From the NCBI GenBank assembly GCA_949357655.1, contig CASHTG010000007.1:186001-250000 (forward strand): a stretch of 64,000 bases of DNA. The letters are read 5' to 3'. The notes beneath the pieces were generated by a model, which saw only the letters and a list, made by a program, of their open reading frames with translations, was not told the origin of the DNA and made no database searches. Both the position numbers and the translations under genes were made by a program. Positions 1 through 12,346 of the stretch are shown here, piece by piece (the first letter of the stretch is position 1; the number at the start of each line of letters is the position of its first letter). This stretch comes from Parascedosporium putredinis. Lineage: Eukaryota; Ascomycota; Sordariomycetes; Microascales; Microascaceae.

Positions 1-316
1 CAGACATGCGATAATGGGGTTACAGCGAAACTAGCGCAAGGGCGCCTTTGGAAGAGCATCATCAACGTGCATGACGGGACTGGCTACTCCGGGCCGGAAA
101 TTGGCTCCTCGGGGGAAGAGGAGGGGGTGAGAGGGGATGGGTGCATTTGGAGATCGGGCCTCTGTTTCTTTTTTCCCTTTCTTTTTCTTTTTCACTTACC
201 GCTTCTTCTTCGGCTGTAAAGGTTACGGCGGCCGGTGTTTCAACGTCATCGGCTCCTTCGGCCGCTGCATCAGGTTTGACGACTGGACGCTCTCTGACAG
301 GCCGGGATGCGGACAT
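1..316 (-). CDS. 5' part of an unidentified gene running off the left edge
   Basis: An ATG at 316 opens a 39-codon exon (316-200) rich in Ala/Glu (start MSASRPVRERP, end TAEEEA). It stops exactly at a consensus GTAAGT donor at 199-194. A pyrimidine-rich intron follows (199-31), and a CTAG acceptor at 34-31 would restart an in-frame exon (30-1) that continues beyond the window. The gene is divergent from the HAD phosphatase at 1465, so about 1.1 kb of shared upstream sequence lies between them. I do not recognise the product, since too little is present for a family call. The perfect donor placed in phase at the end of a GC-rich exon is the main support. A read-through model without the intron reaches a stop at 62 after a Lys/Glu-rich low-complexity stretch and is less likely. 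Confidence 0.35.
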
Positions 317-1464
317 GGTCGAGGAACCCGGGGCCGGGGGTTACCCAAATCTGAGATGCCCGTCCTCGTAGGCTGAATCAAGGTCGATGTGTGCGGATAA
401 CCCTACGAGTCGAGCTAGGCAAACGAGTACCGGCCAAAATTGAGATTCCGCAGAGGTGGAGACGCCAGCGGAACTATGTGCGTGCGTGGCTGGCGGTGTC
501 GGTGGTTGTCTGGGCGTGGTTTGTTGTGCGAGAACGTGTGCGATGCGCGGCCGTTGGCGGGGGCGGGCAAGGTACTGCTTAGAAAGTGCGACGAGGATAG
601 TTGGCCCACGATGACGACGGGGGCTGGTACACTTTGATTTCCCGACCCTCGACGATTCGTACTCGATGCAGCGAGCGTCGGACCGTTTCCTAATCAGTGG
701 TGGATCCACGTCGCCTTAGGCTCAAGCACACCAGGTGGCGCTAAGCCGTCGGGGGTCCTGGAAGATGGCGAGACCTATGTGGAGACCGAATCTCAGCCCT
801 CCGGAAGCTAAGGGAAAGCCCGGAAGCGAGAAGGTGCCAGAGAAGCCCAATAGAAGAAGATTGAAGTGAAGCCGGATTGCCAATGCTAGCTTGGCGAACC
901 AACCCGACGCGTTGTTCCTTGCGAAAGGGACAAAAAAATGAAAAGAGACAACACCCCAAGCTAGCTCAAGCTCCCTCACTCACAAGCAAATGGCGAAAAA
1001 AATTACCCCGCCCCCGCCATCTCTTGCTCCTTCCTTCTCCAATCCCTTACCGCAAATGGAAGACGTAGGGTGGGAAACAAGGATAGGGAAGGGACTACCA
1101 CGGAAAGGGAAAAGTGAAAAAAAAAAAAAAAAAAAGGGACAAAGAAAGCGACAAGGAGGGGACCACTCGCCATTCATGTGTCATATGTTATAATAAGAAC
1201 GTTGCCCCATTCTTCTATTCTTCTCTCTCGATATTCTCCACCGGTAGCGTCAGGGCCTATTCTTGAAAAGAAAAGAGAAAAACCTAAATCGTAGATAGCT
1301 GCGATTTTCCCACCTTGAGCAAATCTACCCCTGGCGTACTTGAGTATATAAAGCCATCCTTCTGCCCACCCTTGAAAGTCTACGTGCCGAGAAAACCCCC
1401 AAGAAACCCTCAAAAGCTACCCAAACCAAGCCAAATCCCACGATCACACTCCCGATCCAGCAAG
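317..1464. other. Divergent intergenic region between the left-edge gene and the HAD gene
   Basis: No supportable gene. It holds an A-run near 1116-1134 and pyrimidine-rich sequence. A TATA-like 'tatata' lies near 1345, about 120 bp before the HAD start codon. Probably promoters and 5' leaders of the two flanking genes. Confidence 0.5.
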
Positions 1465-2512
1465 ATGGTCCTTAAAACAGAGTACGTCCCTAGCCCCCGG
1501 GAACCGGTCTTTTCCTTGGTTGAAGCGAGAGAATAAGAGAGCCCCTCTAACATTTGGAATCTGTGTCCAACCAAACAGCTTCCCTCCCGTGCGAGCTTGC
1601 CTGTTCGACATGGACGGCCTCCTCCTCAACACGGAGGACCTCTACACCGACTGCATCAACCTCGTGCTCGAAAAGTACAACCGCCCCCGCCTCCCCTGGA
1701 ACATCAAGGCCAAGCTGCAGGGCCGCCCCGGCCTCGAGGCCACCCGCATCTTCGAAGCCTGGGCCCAGTTGCCCATCGACCAGACCGCCTACCTCGCCGA
1801 GGTCACCTCGCACCAGCGCCGCCTCTTCCCCGGCACCGACCCCTTACCCGGCGTCCAGCAACTCCTCTCCGACCTCGGCCGAACCCGCTACTGGGACGTG
1901 GCCCCCGCCAAAGGCCGCTCCAGGGTTCACATCGCCCTCGCCACGAGCTCCCACCTCGCCAACTTCAAGCTCAAGACCGACCACCTGACCGAGCTCTTTA
2001 GCGTTTTCGAGACGAACCGCAAGGTCCTCGGCGACGACCCCCGCATCCAACCCGGACGAGGCAAGCCCCTCCCCGACATCTTCCTCCTCGCCCTCAAGAC
2101 CATCAACGACAGCTTGCCCGAGGGCGAGGCCCCAATCACGCCCGAGGAGTGCCTCGTCTTCGAGGACAGCGTTCCCGGCGTCGAGGCTGGCAGACGCGCC
2201 GGGATGCGTGTCATCTGGGTGCCCCACCCCGGTCTGCTTACCGAGTACGCCGACCGCCAGCCCGAGGTTCTTGCCGGTATCACTGGTGAAGCCGGTGACG
2301 TTGACCTCCACCAGGTCGGCCAGGTTGGCGACGGCTGGGCCGAGCGCCTGCCCTCCCTCGAGAACTTCCCTTACGAAAGGTATGGCATCGTCATCCCCGA
2401 TGTCTCTGTCGACGGTGAAAGTCTATGCGCCTCGACACTGCCGACGGCGAGCTCATTGCCCAGACTGCCTAAGTTTCAGCCCTCGTATTCCATTGCCGCT
2501 TTCCTTTATTGA
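1465..2512 (+). CDS. HAD-superfamily phosphatase (HDHD1/GS1/DOG-like)
   Basis: Hydrolase of the haloacid dehalogenase superfamily, of the cytosolic sugar-phosphate or nucleotide-phosphate type. I place the start at ATG 1465: 17 nt of exon, then an intron 1482-1578 (donor GTACGT, CTAAC branch, CAG acceptor), giving MVLKTDFPPVRACLFDMDG. An internal start at 1520 would ignore this intron. All four HAD motifs are present: FDMDGLLLN (nucleophile and acid Asp), ALATSS (motif II Ser/Thr), KPLPD (motif III Lys) and VFEDSVPGVEAG (motif IV Asp). The cap insert lies between motifs I and II. About 316 aa, slightly long for the family. The last ~30 codons after NFPYERYGI look wrong in this frame; another frame reads RLDTADGELIAQTA and stops at 2472 with codon use like the rest, so a 1-bp break near 2410-2425 is likely. 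The substrate cannot be assigned. Confidence 0.85.
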
Positions 2513-3784
2513 TTTTTCCTCTATTGCGGCCTATATACACGCTGGGAGACGCTCGCGCTTTTCGAGAGCGAATGCGACTGGCGCCACAGCGTCCTTGAGT
2601 CGTTGTCCGTTGGGAACGAGTCCATTGCACGCGCTCACTTCTACGAGAACGGTCTCCTTTTTTCTTTCTCACTTTACGATTCTATGACGAGCCCCAGACT
2701 AGAGACGAAGAAATTAGTATAGACACGGGAAACGGAAACTAAATCAAGATGACATGGTTGACCTATGGAGCGGGGAAGGGTTGAGATGGCATATGGAAAT
2801 TTTGTGGAACAATCAAACCGCAAATCAACCATCGATGGAAGATTCATTCCAATACGAAAAATAGAATCATCAATAGAAACCGATACCCAATGAATCGAAC
2901 TGAATTCCCTGCCAATAATACATGTAGACGTGAGGTCCCACATCGCTCCGTTCCCCCATGACCCTTGTAGACCGCACTATAGCGTACATGGACACCGGGG
3001 TAACAGATACTCTTTTACCTTGATGGGGTCATGGTCAATACGTAGAGGACTGACTAGCGCAACCACCTCACACATAGTTACGAAAAGAAAGGGGGCAAGT
3101 GAATTTTGAACATTTTATTCAGTTTTTTTCCTGGTTTATATCATTTCTTCAGGGATAAGCAAAAAGAAAGAGAGGCGTTAGTTACCGCATACCATCCATG
3201 GATGCCTCCACCCATCATAAACGCGCGCAGTTGAACCAAGCTGACTCTGCGCAACTCTCGAAGAACCCCTCGCCGTGCCCGTGCCCGTGCCCGTGTTGGG
3301 CTGGTGAATCTTCAAGCCTTTCCACAAAGATGGGGGTGCTTATCATTCCTTGCGACCCTGCTATCTGGGTTTCCCGGACCCCAAAAAAGTCCGTTACCCC
3401 AATCATGCCCCCAATACGTGTGTATAGATATATCCAGATGCGTTGTGTGTGTGTGTGCGCGTGTAGCCCAGGTTTCCAAAATGCCCCAAGATTCCAAATC
3501 TAGTAAGCCGGCCCCCGAGCCCAAAGTAAAAAAAAAGAAGACAGTAGAGAAGAAACAGAGAAAGGTACCGGAGAAGAAAAAAACAAGAATGTGGGATCCG
3601 CTCGAAGAACAAAAGCCAGAAAAGTACCGACATGTCGATTCATTCACTCATTAAAAGATATGTTGCTTAATTGGGTTGTACGTGTCCCCCGCTCTAAGCA
3701 TCGCCCGCTGCGCTCTGCTAGATTCACGGGCTACCAAAGGGACGCCGTCGGAAAGGCGAAAGAGGAGAAGGTGGGGCGCGCCTC
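2513..3784. other. Intergenic, tail-to-tail between HAD gene and Zn2Cys6 gene
   Basis: No supportable gene. Holds a CCCGTG hexamer run, a short GT run near 3445-3460 and a Lys-rich low-complexity reading frame (3481-3650) judged accidental. Expected to carry the two 3' UTRs. Confidence 0.5.
3272..3297. repeat. Short hexamer tandem repeat (CCCGTG)n
   Basis: About four copies of a CCCGTG unit in the 3' intergenic region. Simple-sequence repeat, no coding role seen. Confidence 0.7.
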
Positions 3785-6593
3785 TCAGAAAAAGGCCTGG
3801 TTAAAAGAAGACGCCGTCGTCGTCGCCATGGTAGTCGCTACCCGGCTCGGTGGTTCGTACCAGTTCTGGTACGGATGGTTCGGCAGGCTAAAGTCCGCAA
3901 ACGAGAGCGGGTTCACCGGCGCCTTCATCGGCGTCGGTGCAATGACTGGCGGCGACTGCTGGGCTGAGCTAGACGGGCCCATAAGGTGTTGGTGGTGATG
4001 CTGGTGCTGCTGACCGGACATGGGTGGCGTGTGCATCTGATGCTGTCGATGCTGCTGATGTTGTTGGGGCTGCTGTTGCTGCATATGTGGCTGAGGATGC
4101 GTCGCTCGTCTGTGGGGGTAGTTGTGCTGCTGGTGCTGGCTTGCCTGGTCAGACGATGCCTGGTGGTGCATAGGAGGGACCTGCTGCTGTGGCTGCGTGG
4201 GCTGCATGGGGGATTGGGTTCTGGCCGGGAGACTGAGATGCCTGGTTCTGCCCAAAGAATTTGGCTGCCAGTCCTACACCTCGGTCACTGGTCGCGGCAC
4301 CGCCGACACCCGCATCCCTGCCCCAAGCCTTCTTCAGCTCCGTCATGACTCGACCGAGACCCCATCCCGACTCTTTGGTGATCTTCTTCATAATCTCAAG
4401 CACCTCGTCCTGCTCGCGTGGGTCCGAGAGCACGCTCGAGGCGATGGCAAGACTGCGGATGGCGACGGATGATACGCCGCGATCCTTGACGTGGGCCACG
4501 ATACCGCAAACCTGATGGGCGTGGTGGAGCTGGATGGCACGCATCTCTTCGGACGCGCGGCCTGGCTCGAGGGGTTTGTTTGCGCGAGGAGGCACTGGGC
4601 AGTGTGATAGAAAAGGCGACCGACGATAGCGGCGCGCTTGATGAGCCTACATGGAGAAAGACACTGTAAGTTACCACAAGCCGGCAAGATTGATACGCAA
4701 AACAAGATATGAGTGAAACCTACCAGATGTTGGGGAAGGCCGACTTGGATTCCGTCTGCGAAGGGTACAGATACCCAAAAGGATGCATGGTCTTGGGACA
4801 AGCATTGTTCCAGTTGTCGCAGAGCCTCTTGAGATCCTGCCACTGCGCCAGACGGTTTCCCAAGCGAACCTGCTCGTCGTGCGGCGACGCCTCCTGGAAC
4901 TTGGGGATAGTCGCCCTAAAGTTGGCAATCTTGCCGACAATGTAAAAGATGCGCTGTACCCAAATCTCCTCCTTGCCGATCTGGTCGTCGGTGACGCTAG
5001 GGTCATCATCGCCATCGGGCGGGCTAAAGTCCATGTCGACGCCCCATTGATCAGGATCCCACGCCGTCTGCCAGTTGAAAGCCAGACAGGAGAGCACTTC
5101 CATGCCGATATTGAGCCAGAAGCATGCAGCACCCACGCCCGTGCTCTTGGCGTTCCAGCCGCATTCGCGGATGAGCGCCCTAGCGCCAGCAATGTGGTTC
5201 ATGCGTGCGGCGGGCTTCTCCGACATGATTTCGTACACATTAAGAACGACTGCAGCCGTGGCACATTCAGCTGTGTTCCGGTCTGGGTTCTGCAGAGAGC
5301 GGAGGAGCTGCGTGGTTGCCGTATCGTAATAGAAGAGGGCCTTCTCGTCATTGTAGGCCGTGTTCACGAGGGTTAGATGTTTGACACCACAGGCAAGAAC
5401 TGCATTGAGCAGCATAGGCGATTTCAGACTGTGGTAGGGGATGAGGCGGCTAAAGTGCTTCTCCTTGTCCATGGAGTCCATCCACACGCCTACTTCTTCG
5501 ACAAAGACCTGCATGTAGTACACCTCCTCAGGAGAATTGAGGTATGCCCGGTCGCCCGACAGCGCAGTCTCACTAGGGGCGGGGTCACCATGCCATCTGG
5601 CGACATGTTGCCTGTACTTCCGCCCACCGTAGGAGGTGGTGCTGGTGCTACAAGAGGCGTTACGGGCAAGGATGTTATGCTCGCATCGCTACCCCTATAG
5701 CCGTGTGCTTTTGTCCGGGCGATGTCGTCCTTGATCTTCAGAGAGTCATGAATACCAAGTCCGAATCCACCGGGAGAGTGCGTTGAGCCTATTCCACCGA
5801 AATAGGACGCGGTGCTGCTCTGGCGAGAGTGCATATGAGAAGTGGGACCAGACTGGGGCCCATCAACATGGGAAAGCTCGGGAGTGCCGTAGGCCGGCGT
5901 CAATACGGAACCCCGCATTGACATCTCCGGCATGGCCATAGATGCCATGCTGCTCGCGGCGCGTCTGTGTTGTTGGTGTTGCCTCTGGAGGTTCAGCGCC
6001 GTCTCAACCTCAGCCTCCCTAGGCGGGGTGAGTGTGCGCCTTCCAAGGACATCGTAACGGTTAAGGCCTCCCAGATATTCGGAAGCTATTGATCTCGACT
6101 CATCCTGGAATTGTACTTTCCATCCACCTTTGTTAGCTTTTGTTCGCTTCCCCAAAGCCAGGGTTGTTCAAATAAAGAAGAGGAGCCGGTATATTCCACT
6201 TACCAGACCAATCAGGGGTAGGGGGAGAAGCGGCGGGTTCTTCACCTGGATATCGATGAAATTTAACCGTACGCCCCTCTTGCATTCCCTACTGCTCTTG
6301 CGGCAGTTCATACAATCAGGTGTCGCCTCGTCGCACTTGAGATGCCGCTCACGACACGTCAAGCATCCTGTACGCACCCTCCTCGATTTGGTCGCCGTCG
6401 TTGGCGCTTCCACGGGAGCAGCGGCGTTCTTGGGGCTCGAAGATTCGTCGGCAATGGTCGCGAGCGACTGCACGCTACCGCTTCGGCGACGAGAATGGCT
6501 GCTGCTAGGAGTGCCACCCCGCATGCCGCCGAGCATTTTCTGGCGTTTTGTGGGGGAGACGTCAAGGGGTCGGTCGGGTAAAGTAGTCGTCAT
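3785..6593 (-). CDS. Zn2Cys6 fungal transcription factor
   Basis: Nuclear DNA-binding regulator. Exon 1 (6593-6204) begins MTTTLPDRPLD and carries the binuclear zinc cluster around residues 70-105: GCLTCRERHLKCDEATPDCMNC...C with the six Cys in family spacing, followed by a basic linker. Exon 2 is 6115-4724 (intron 6203-6116, CTAAC branch). Exon 3 is 4646-3785 (intron 4723-4647). The middle (VFVEEVGVWMDSMDKEKHF... ACGVKHL... NVYEIMSE... FNWQTAWDPDQWG) matches the fungal-specific regulatory domain of the PF11951 type. The C-terminus is Gln/His-rich and ends FADFSLPNHPYQNWYEPP. Total about 880 aa. Four frame breaks: the C/G run at 6221-6225; 5570-5575; the G run at 4571-4574; and somewhere in 4200-4240. 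The first three each fit one missing base, and conserved sequence resumes in a new frame after each. Target genes are unknown. It resembles factors often annotated as moc3-like. Confidence 0.85.
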
Positions 6594-7888
6594 TATGTGT
6601 GTATGTGTCTGAGTAGATGGTGTGTTCTCGTTGAACGGATGCAAGATATTGGAACTCGAAAAGGAAGGGACCGGAGGACCGGAGAATGGTGCCGCCCAGA
6701 AGAAGCCGCCAGGGCTACAGCTCTTTAACCGAGCTGAGGGAGGAGGGGTGGGGGCGGTCGCGCGAGCACCCAAAGAGCAATCGCTTAGGTGTTTGGTCGG
6801 TGGTGGAAATGGCCGTCGATAGAGAAAATCGAGGACAAGAAGAGGGGATTTGCCTGCTTGGTGAACCAGTTCAACGCTGCAGGGTCATGATATGTCGGCA
6901 TCCGCCACGAGTCGGTGGGAGCTCGAGTGAGGTTGTTCTTCGTGGATCGAAGGGAAGGGAGGGCGGCTCAAATGGGAGTCCGAAACCATTTGCTGCTTAG
7001 ATTCGCAGCAAATTATTACACGCCGAACAAAACAACCGAAGGATCGAGGGAGGAGCGGGCGAAGGTAGCTGCGAAATGGGTTGGAGAAAGGTGCGATTCT
7101 CGCTCGCTCGGTGGTCGAGTTGAAGGAGCGGCGGCTCGTTGGTACTTTGGCTTTGGTCGCTGAGTCAAGGACGCGGGGGAAAGGCGACGGCGGACGCCTC
7201 GAAAATGGTTAAAAGCGTGAGAAGGAAATCAGCGCCTGCCACCGGCCAAAAAGGTTAGTGAGATAGCTCAAGAAAAAAAAGGGCGCCGGTAATTTTGTCC
7301 CCCCGCCCAAGGCCTAACTCCCTACATCCGGGTTACACGCAATCGGAAATCTAGATCAACGCGCAAAATCTCAAGATCATAGGCGATAAAGAGGGTGGAG
7401 GTGCGAAAGAGGGGCTTCGAGACATGAGGGCAAGACAAACTGTATATCTCAGACGATGAGGCTTGCAACCGAGACTTCGGCTTAACGATCTCCTTTTCTT
7501 CGCTTGAGTTATGGCTTTTGTCAGGGTGAACGCCGATAGGAAGGGGACGGCACAGTAAAAGGAGCAATAAGTGATCGTGAGGACGTGTAGGGGCGATGAT
7601 ACGATACTAGCAGAGGAAGAAGAGCAAAATAAAACAAGGGCTTGGGGGAGATTGATAATCTAAATCTCCGGGCGATAATCCAGTCCGGTATAACTTTGCT
7701 GGCAGCTTACCTTTGATGTTGATTGCTTGGCTTGGTTCCTACTCGCCGAGTTCGGATGGGGCAGGTTGTTCAAGGCGAGAGGTGGATTCAATTTGCTTTT
7801 GGGATCCGCTAAGGATTGTATGATGTCGATTTCGCTCGGTGGGACTACACTAGGCACACTAGACGGGGGTTGTCGAGATTTCGATATC

Positions 7889-7917
7889 GAGAGAGAGAGA
7901 GAGAGAGGGGGGGGAGG
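7889..7917. repeat. (GA)n microsatellite followed by G-run
   Basis: About nine GA units running into eight G residues. Simple repeat. Confidence 0.8.
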
Positions 7918-10900
7918 ATGAGCGAAAAGGGTCAAGAGGAAGGTGGGCAAGGTGGGGAGGGGAAGAAATAAAAAGAAGAAACTGGGAGATCGCGCAGATG
8001 ATGACCCCGGCCCTTGAAAAACGCCTGGAGATGTCGAAGAATAAGAAGGAGCGGAAGAAACAAAAGTAGCGAGCGCACCTGAAGTTAAAAGGAAGGAAAC
8101 ACGGATATCAAAAATAGAAAGGTTTCGTCCGAGACCAGAGAGGGTGCATAGGAGGGAACGGGGCGCCGGCTAAGGGCCAGGGATGTGGATCTGAGGGGAG
8201 GGGCACCCAAGGAAGAAAGATGGAGCACGACGTTGCTGTCCCCCAATATTCCTAATGTAGCTGTAAGCGGTCTGGGTGTCTCCTTTGCTGGGGAGCAAGA
8301 GGTCAACTATTGACGGGGTGGCGCGGTATGGAAAAGGGTCTGTCTGGCCGTGGTCTTATTGCCGGGGCGGGTGCGCGGGTCTAGCGCAGCGGCCACGATA
8401 CAACACAGCACGAGCAGGCGAATTTCGTTTTTTTTGGTTTTTCTTTTCTTTTCCCCTGTCATTCACTGAGCGAGCCTTGATGAATTGGCAAGCAGACGGC
8501 ATGTTTCTCCAATGGCACGTACAGGCACTTGATGTGATATGACGAACGTTCAGGCATCTGCCGGGGAGCGGGAGCAAAGCAAACACCGACGAGACCGCAA
8601 CAAGACAAAGGGCTTCGGACGGGGAGGGGGGCCACGTCCAGCGAACCTCTTCGAGCTCTTCCAAAAGTAACGTCAACCCTCGCCACACGACAAGAAAGCG
8701 CAAAAAGGGAAGAAAAAACAGGAGGGATCAGCAAAAGGCACGAGTTCTGCGGGCCAAGGCGCCGCTAGAGTTAGAGCTATTTCTGGATAACCATACGTAG
8801 ATGCCAGTGTCTCCGAAGTCTCTTTTGAGGGCTGCTCGCGAGAAAGGAATGGAGAAACAAAGACAAGAGAGACAGACAATAGGTTGTACGTTGGGCCGAG
8901 TGTAAGAGAACATGCTTCTTTGGCGCTTTCCTCCCTCCCTCCCTCCGCCGGCAGCCGGGAGCAGGGCCAGCTCCCAAGCTAGGCATGGATGGACTGCCCG
9001 CGTTTTCTTCTCGAGCCTATATATCCTGTAACCTTGAGCTCGTCAGAAACGCATCGTCGAGTGGCGGCGATCCACCGCATTGGGCGGGTCGAACGGAGGT
9101 GGACTTGTCAGAGATGTGCTTCGGCTTGAACTGCATCTTGACCATCACCTCGTCAGTGCGTTTCGGTTCCAGTGGATCCAGCCCACTCGCCATAAATTCC
9201 CCGTCGCAAGATCTCTGGGGAGGCTACCGAATCGATGGGGAATAAGGGACATCCACTGGGAGCTGAGTAAAGGTACCGCAAACTTCAGAATCGGCTCTTC
9301 CAATAATACAAATGACAAGTAGTGTGTACAAAATCAGGGACAATTCACCAACAATTCCTCTTGGTTTCAAGAGAGGCTCGACACCAATTGACAGCTCGAG
9401 CTGGTCCTTTGTACCCAATGGACGGTACCTTCAGCCACGACACTAGCCACAGGTTATCTGCATTCTCCCCCGCGCCCAGCGTTAGTCAAGCCACCGTTGC
9501 ACCCGTTCAACTCGCCTCACCCTCGCCTAATGGTTTAGCTCAAGGGGACCCGTGTCAGCCAGCGCAAGGACGTCCGCCACCTTTTTCCCAGCCCATGTCG
9601 CTTGCAGCCGCCATGTTGCCCGAGGAGTATGGGACCCAATCTCCTGACGTTTCGCACAGAATGCACAGTCCCCAGAGCTCCCTTTCCCACCGTAACCATG
9701 ACGGCTGGCCGAGGCCAGGCACAGGCAGGGCGAGAGCTCGTCTTCCACTAACAATGATCGAAAGAAAAACTCGGGTCCGCCTCTCTGACTGGTTTTCCTC
9801 CTTTTTTATTCTCCAGAAAGGGAAAGATAATCATCTAAATTTTTCTTTACCGATATTACTCGAGAGTCAGATAGTTGGGGAGCACTTTGGGATTTCGGTT
9901 CGGGCGACGAGACAAAACTTCTTGGCAGACCTGTTCCCTCCCCCGTGCCCATCCAAGGCGTTCGCTTCCACGAACGTGGGGTGGCAGGCTCTGTTTTTTT
10001 TTCCTTTTCATCGCTCTGCCTTGCGGGCGATCATCCAAAGGACTTGACTCTTTCGAGGTTCTTCTAGTTCACGTTCGGCCAAACCCGCGACTTGTTGTTG
10101 CTGGCTGAGAGCTTAGGCTCAGCATGTCGGGCCATTCTTTGCAGAGAGGGAGGGCCATGTTTGATCGCCGCGACGCTTTGTTCGACAAGACTTCTTCTTG
10201 GTTCTCTCTCGTCGATCCAGCACGCTGTAGCACCGAGTTCGGTGAAGTATGTAAAGCAACTTCAAGACAGCACACTCTTCATTATTTGGAAGCCTTTCCT
10301 TTTCTTTTCCCTTTCCTTCGATACTCTAGCATCTCTTCGCGCCTCCGGGAATCCACCTGTCCGTCAAAGCAACCCGGGGATAATATTGATTATCGGCTGC
10401 TGGGTGGATCCTATGTCGGCCCGGCCGCCGTGATACTAGGTGAGCGGTCCGTTTGAGGATTTGAGATTGCTTTGCTTGCCATCTGTTTATCATGTATGAG
10501 TACCCTTCAACCCTCAACTACGAGGCCCGTTTATCAGATCTTGCCCTTCTTTACCTCTGCCCTCCCCATAACTCCCCGACCAACCCCATCTCCCTATCTT
10601 TTTCCCATTCCCCCAGTGAAACCCACCATCGGCACCTTGTCCATCCGCATGGCTAGCAAAGCGATAGATGGCTCGACAACGTCAATGCAAGAAGGTGAGT
10701 ATTAAAGCACAAAAAACTGAAATACGATCTGGCATCAATACCATCCATTCATTATGCCCGACTCAACTTACTCCCCCAAGCCCTCTTGTTGCAACCATCT
10801 TGAAGACTCGTGGGGAGTCAACCGCGTCCACCAAGCAGGGTCGAACGTAGGACCGGGAACCAGAACAGGTCCTTCGCCCGCTCGTAAATTAATTCTCCGA

Positions 10901-12311
10901 TCCTGCATGTGCTCCCTTTTCTTTCCCAATGCGGTCAGTACATGTGGGCAGCTCGAGAGGAATGCAGAGACGACAGCTCTCTCTGTCCAGGGTTTGAGAC
11001 TTGTTTCTTTTTCTCTCTCTTTTTTTCTTCCCTCTTTGTCTTGTTCACTTCCCGCCCCCATCCCGCTAAGGGGACAAAAACAAATAAAACTACGTGTAGG
11101 CTGAGCAGGGAACTTATCACGGGATGGGGTCAAAAAGGAGGCAAAAGTACCGAGCCACGAAACAAAATCGCGAAACAGAGAACGCTTGAATGAATTCAGC
11201 CAGAGTGCAGTTAATGGCGGGTCCAAGTTTCTGGAATAGCCTTTGCTCACACATTTCAACTCATGCCTGGTATCTCCATCCGGAGTTTTTTGTCTTTTCT
11301 TTTCTTTTTTCCTCACCCAGCCCCCATTCTCGGTCTCGGGAAGCAAGCGTGATCCTGCGGCGGCTCGGTTCTGCAGGGCGAAGGAGTGGGGTTACCTTTT
11401 TCTTTGCTGTCACGCTCATACATGCCAAGTTCAGACCAAAGGGACCCCGCCGTCCACCATCCGTCCGCACGGGCTCGTTCACACTCAAGCTGGGCGTATG
11501 TTGACAAGAGCCTGGAGGGCTCGATGGACGTGCCCATGCTGGATAATCTCGATCTGGGAAAAGATATCGCCCCTTTGATTTTACCTGCCAAGAAACCACG
11601 CCCGTGAGGTAGGGGCTCGTGAAAGAAACTGTAAGCTGAGGTTCTTGTCATTTTCTGTCATTTTCGGGGGCCTTTTGGCCGTCATGGCTCATTCCTGAGA
11701 TGTGATGAAATGGGTGTTGAAGAGACCAACGGCATCTCAAGTATCTCCGGAAGTAGAAACAGAGGGGCCACTCGCGCCGTTTCAAGGGCCATCGGGACTA
11801 AGGCATTAAGCATGTCTTCCCCTCCTACCCTGGGCTGTCCGCCATCGACGTCAGCGAGCCTTGTCGCCAGCGAAAGAGGGGACCAGTATTACTTAAATTT
11901 ACGTGCTTCGACGAAAAGAAAAAGAAAGGTTTGTGAGACATGACGGGGTGGTGAATAGCGGCCAGAGAAGCGATTGGCCGACGGGATATCTGAGTTCTCA
12001 GTTCACACGCACATGGCGCTTAGGGGCTTGTTGTCTCGGTATTTAGCAAGGGCCCGAAGAATCATCCATCACGGCAGGCGATGCGAAAACACGCCCGGAG
12101 ATAAGTGGGGTGTTTGGCACCGATGTGTGCGAGCAGCACCCTTTTCGGGACGAACAGGCTCAAGAACGAAGCGGCCGCCACCAAGCTCCCGAAAGGCAGC
12201 CAAAGAACTGCACAGCAGCCGGTAAGATTATGATCGTGGGGATAGTCCCGCAGAAAATGCAGGATGGATGTGGAGCATTCTTACCTACACGCATTCCCTT
12301 TTTTTCTCTTC

Positions 12312-12346
12312 CATACACACACACGCACACACATACACACACACCT
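12312..12346. repeat. (CA)n microsatellite, imperfect
   Basis: About 35 nt of alternating CA with single G and T interruptions. Confidence 0.8.

Noticed and set aside
3304..3654. Lys-rich plus-strand frame
   Set aside because: Composition follows the local A/G tract; no homologous features and it lies in the expected 3' UTR zone.
7889..7917. CRISPR or telomere-like array
   Set aside because: Plain (GA)n microsatellite. No spacer-repeat structure and no TTAGGG units anywhere in the window.
9322..10047. 241-codon plus-strand frame
   Set aside because: Only a short Ser/Pro-rich middle looks coding; both ends read as non-coding sequence and no partner exon was found.
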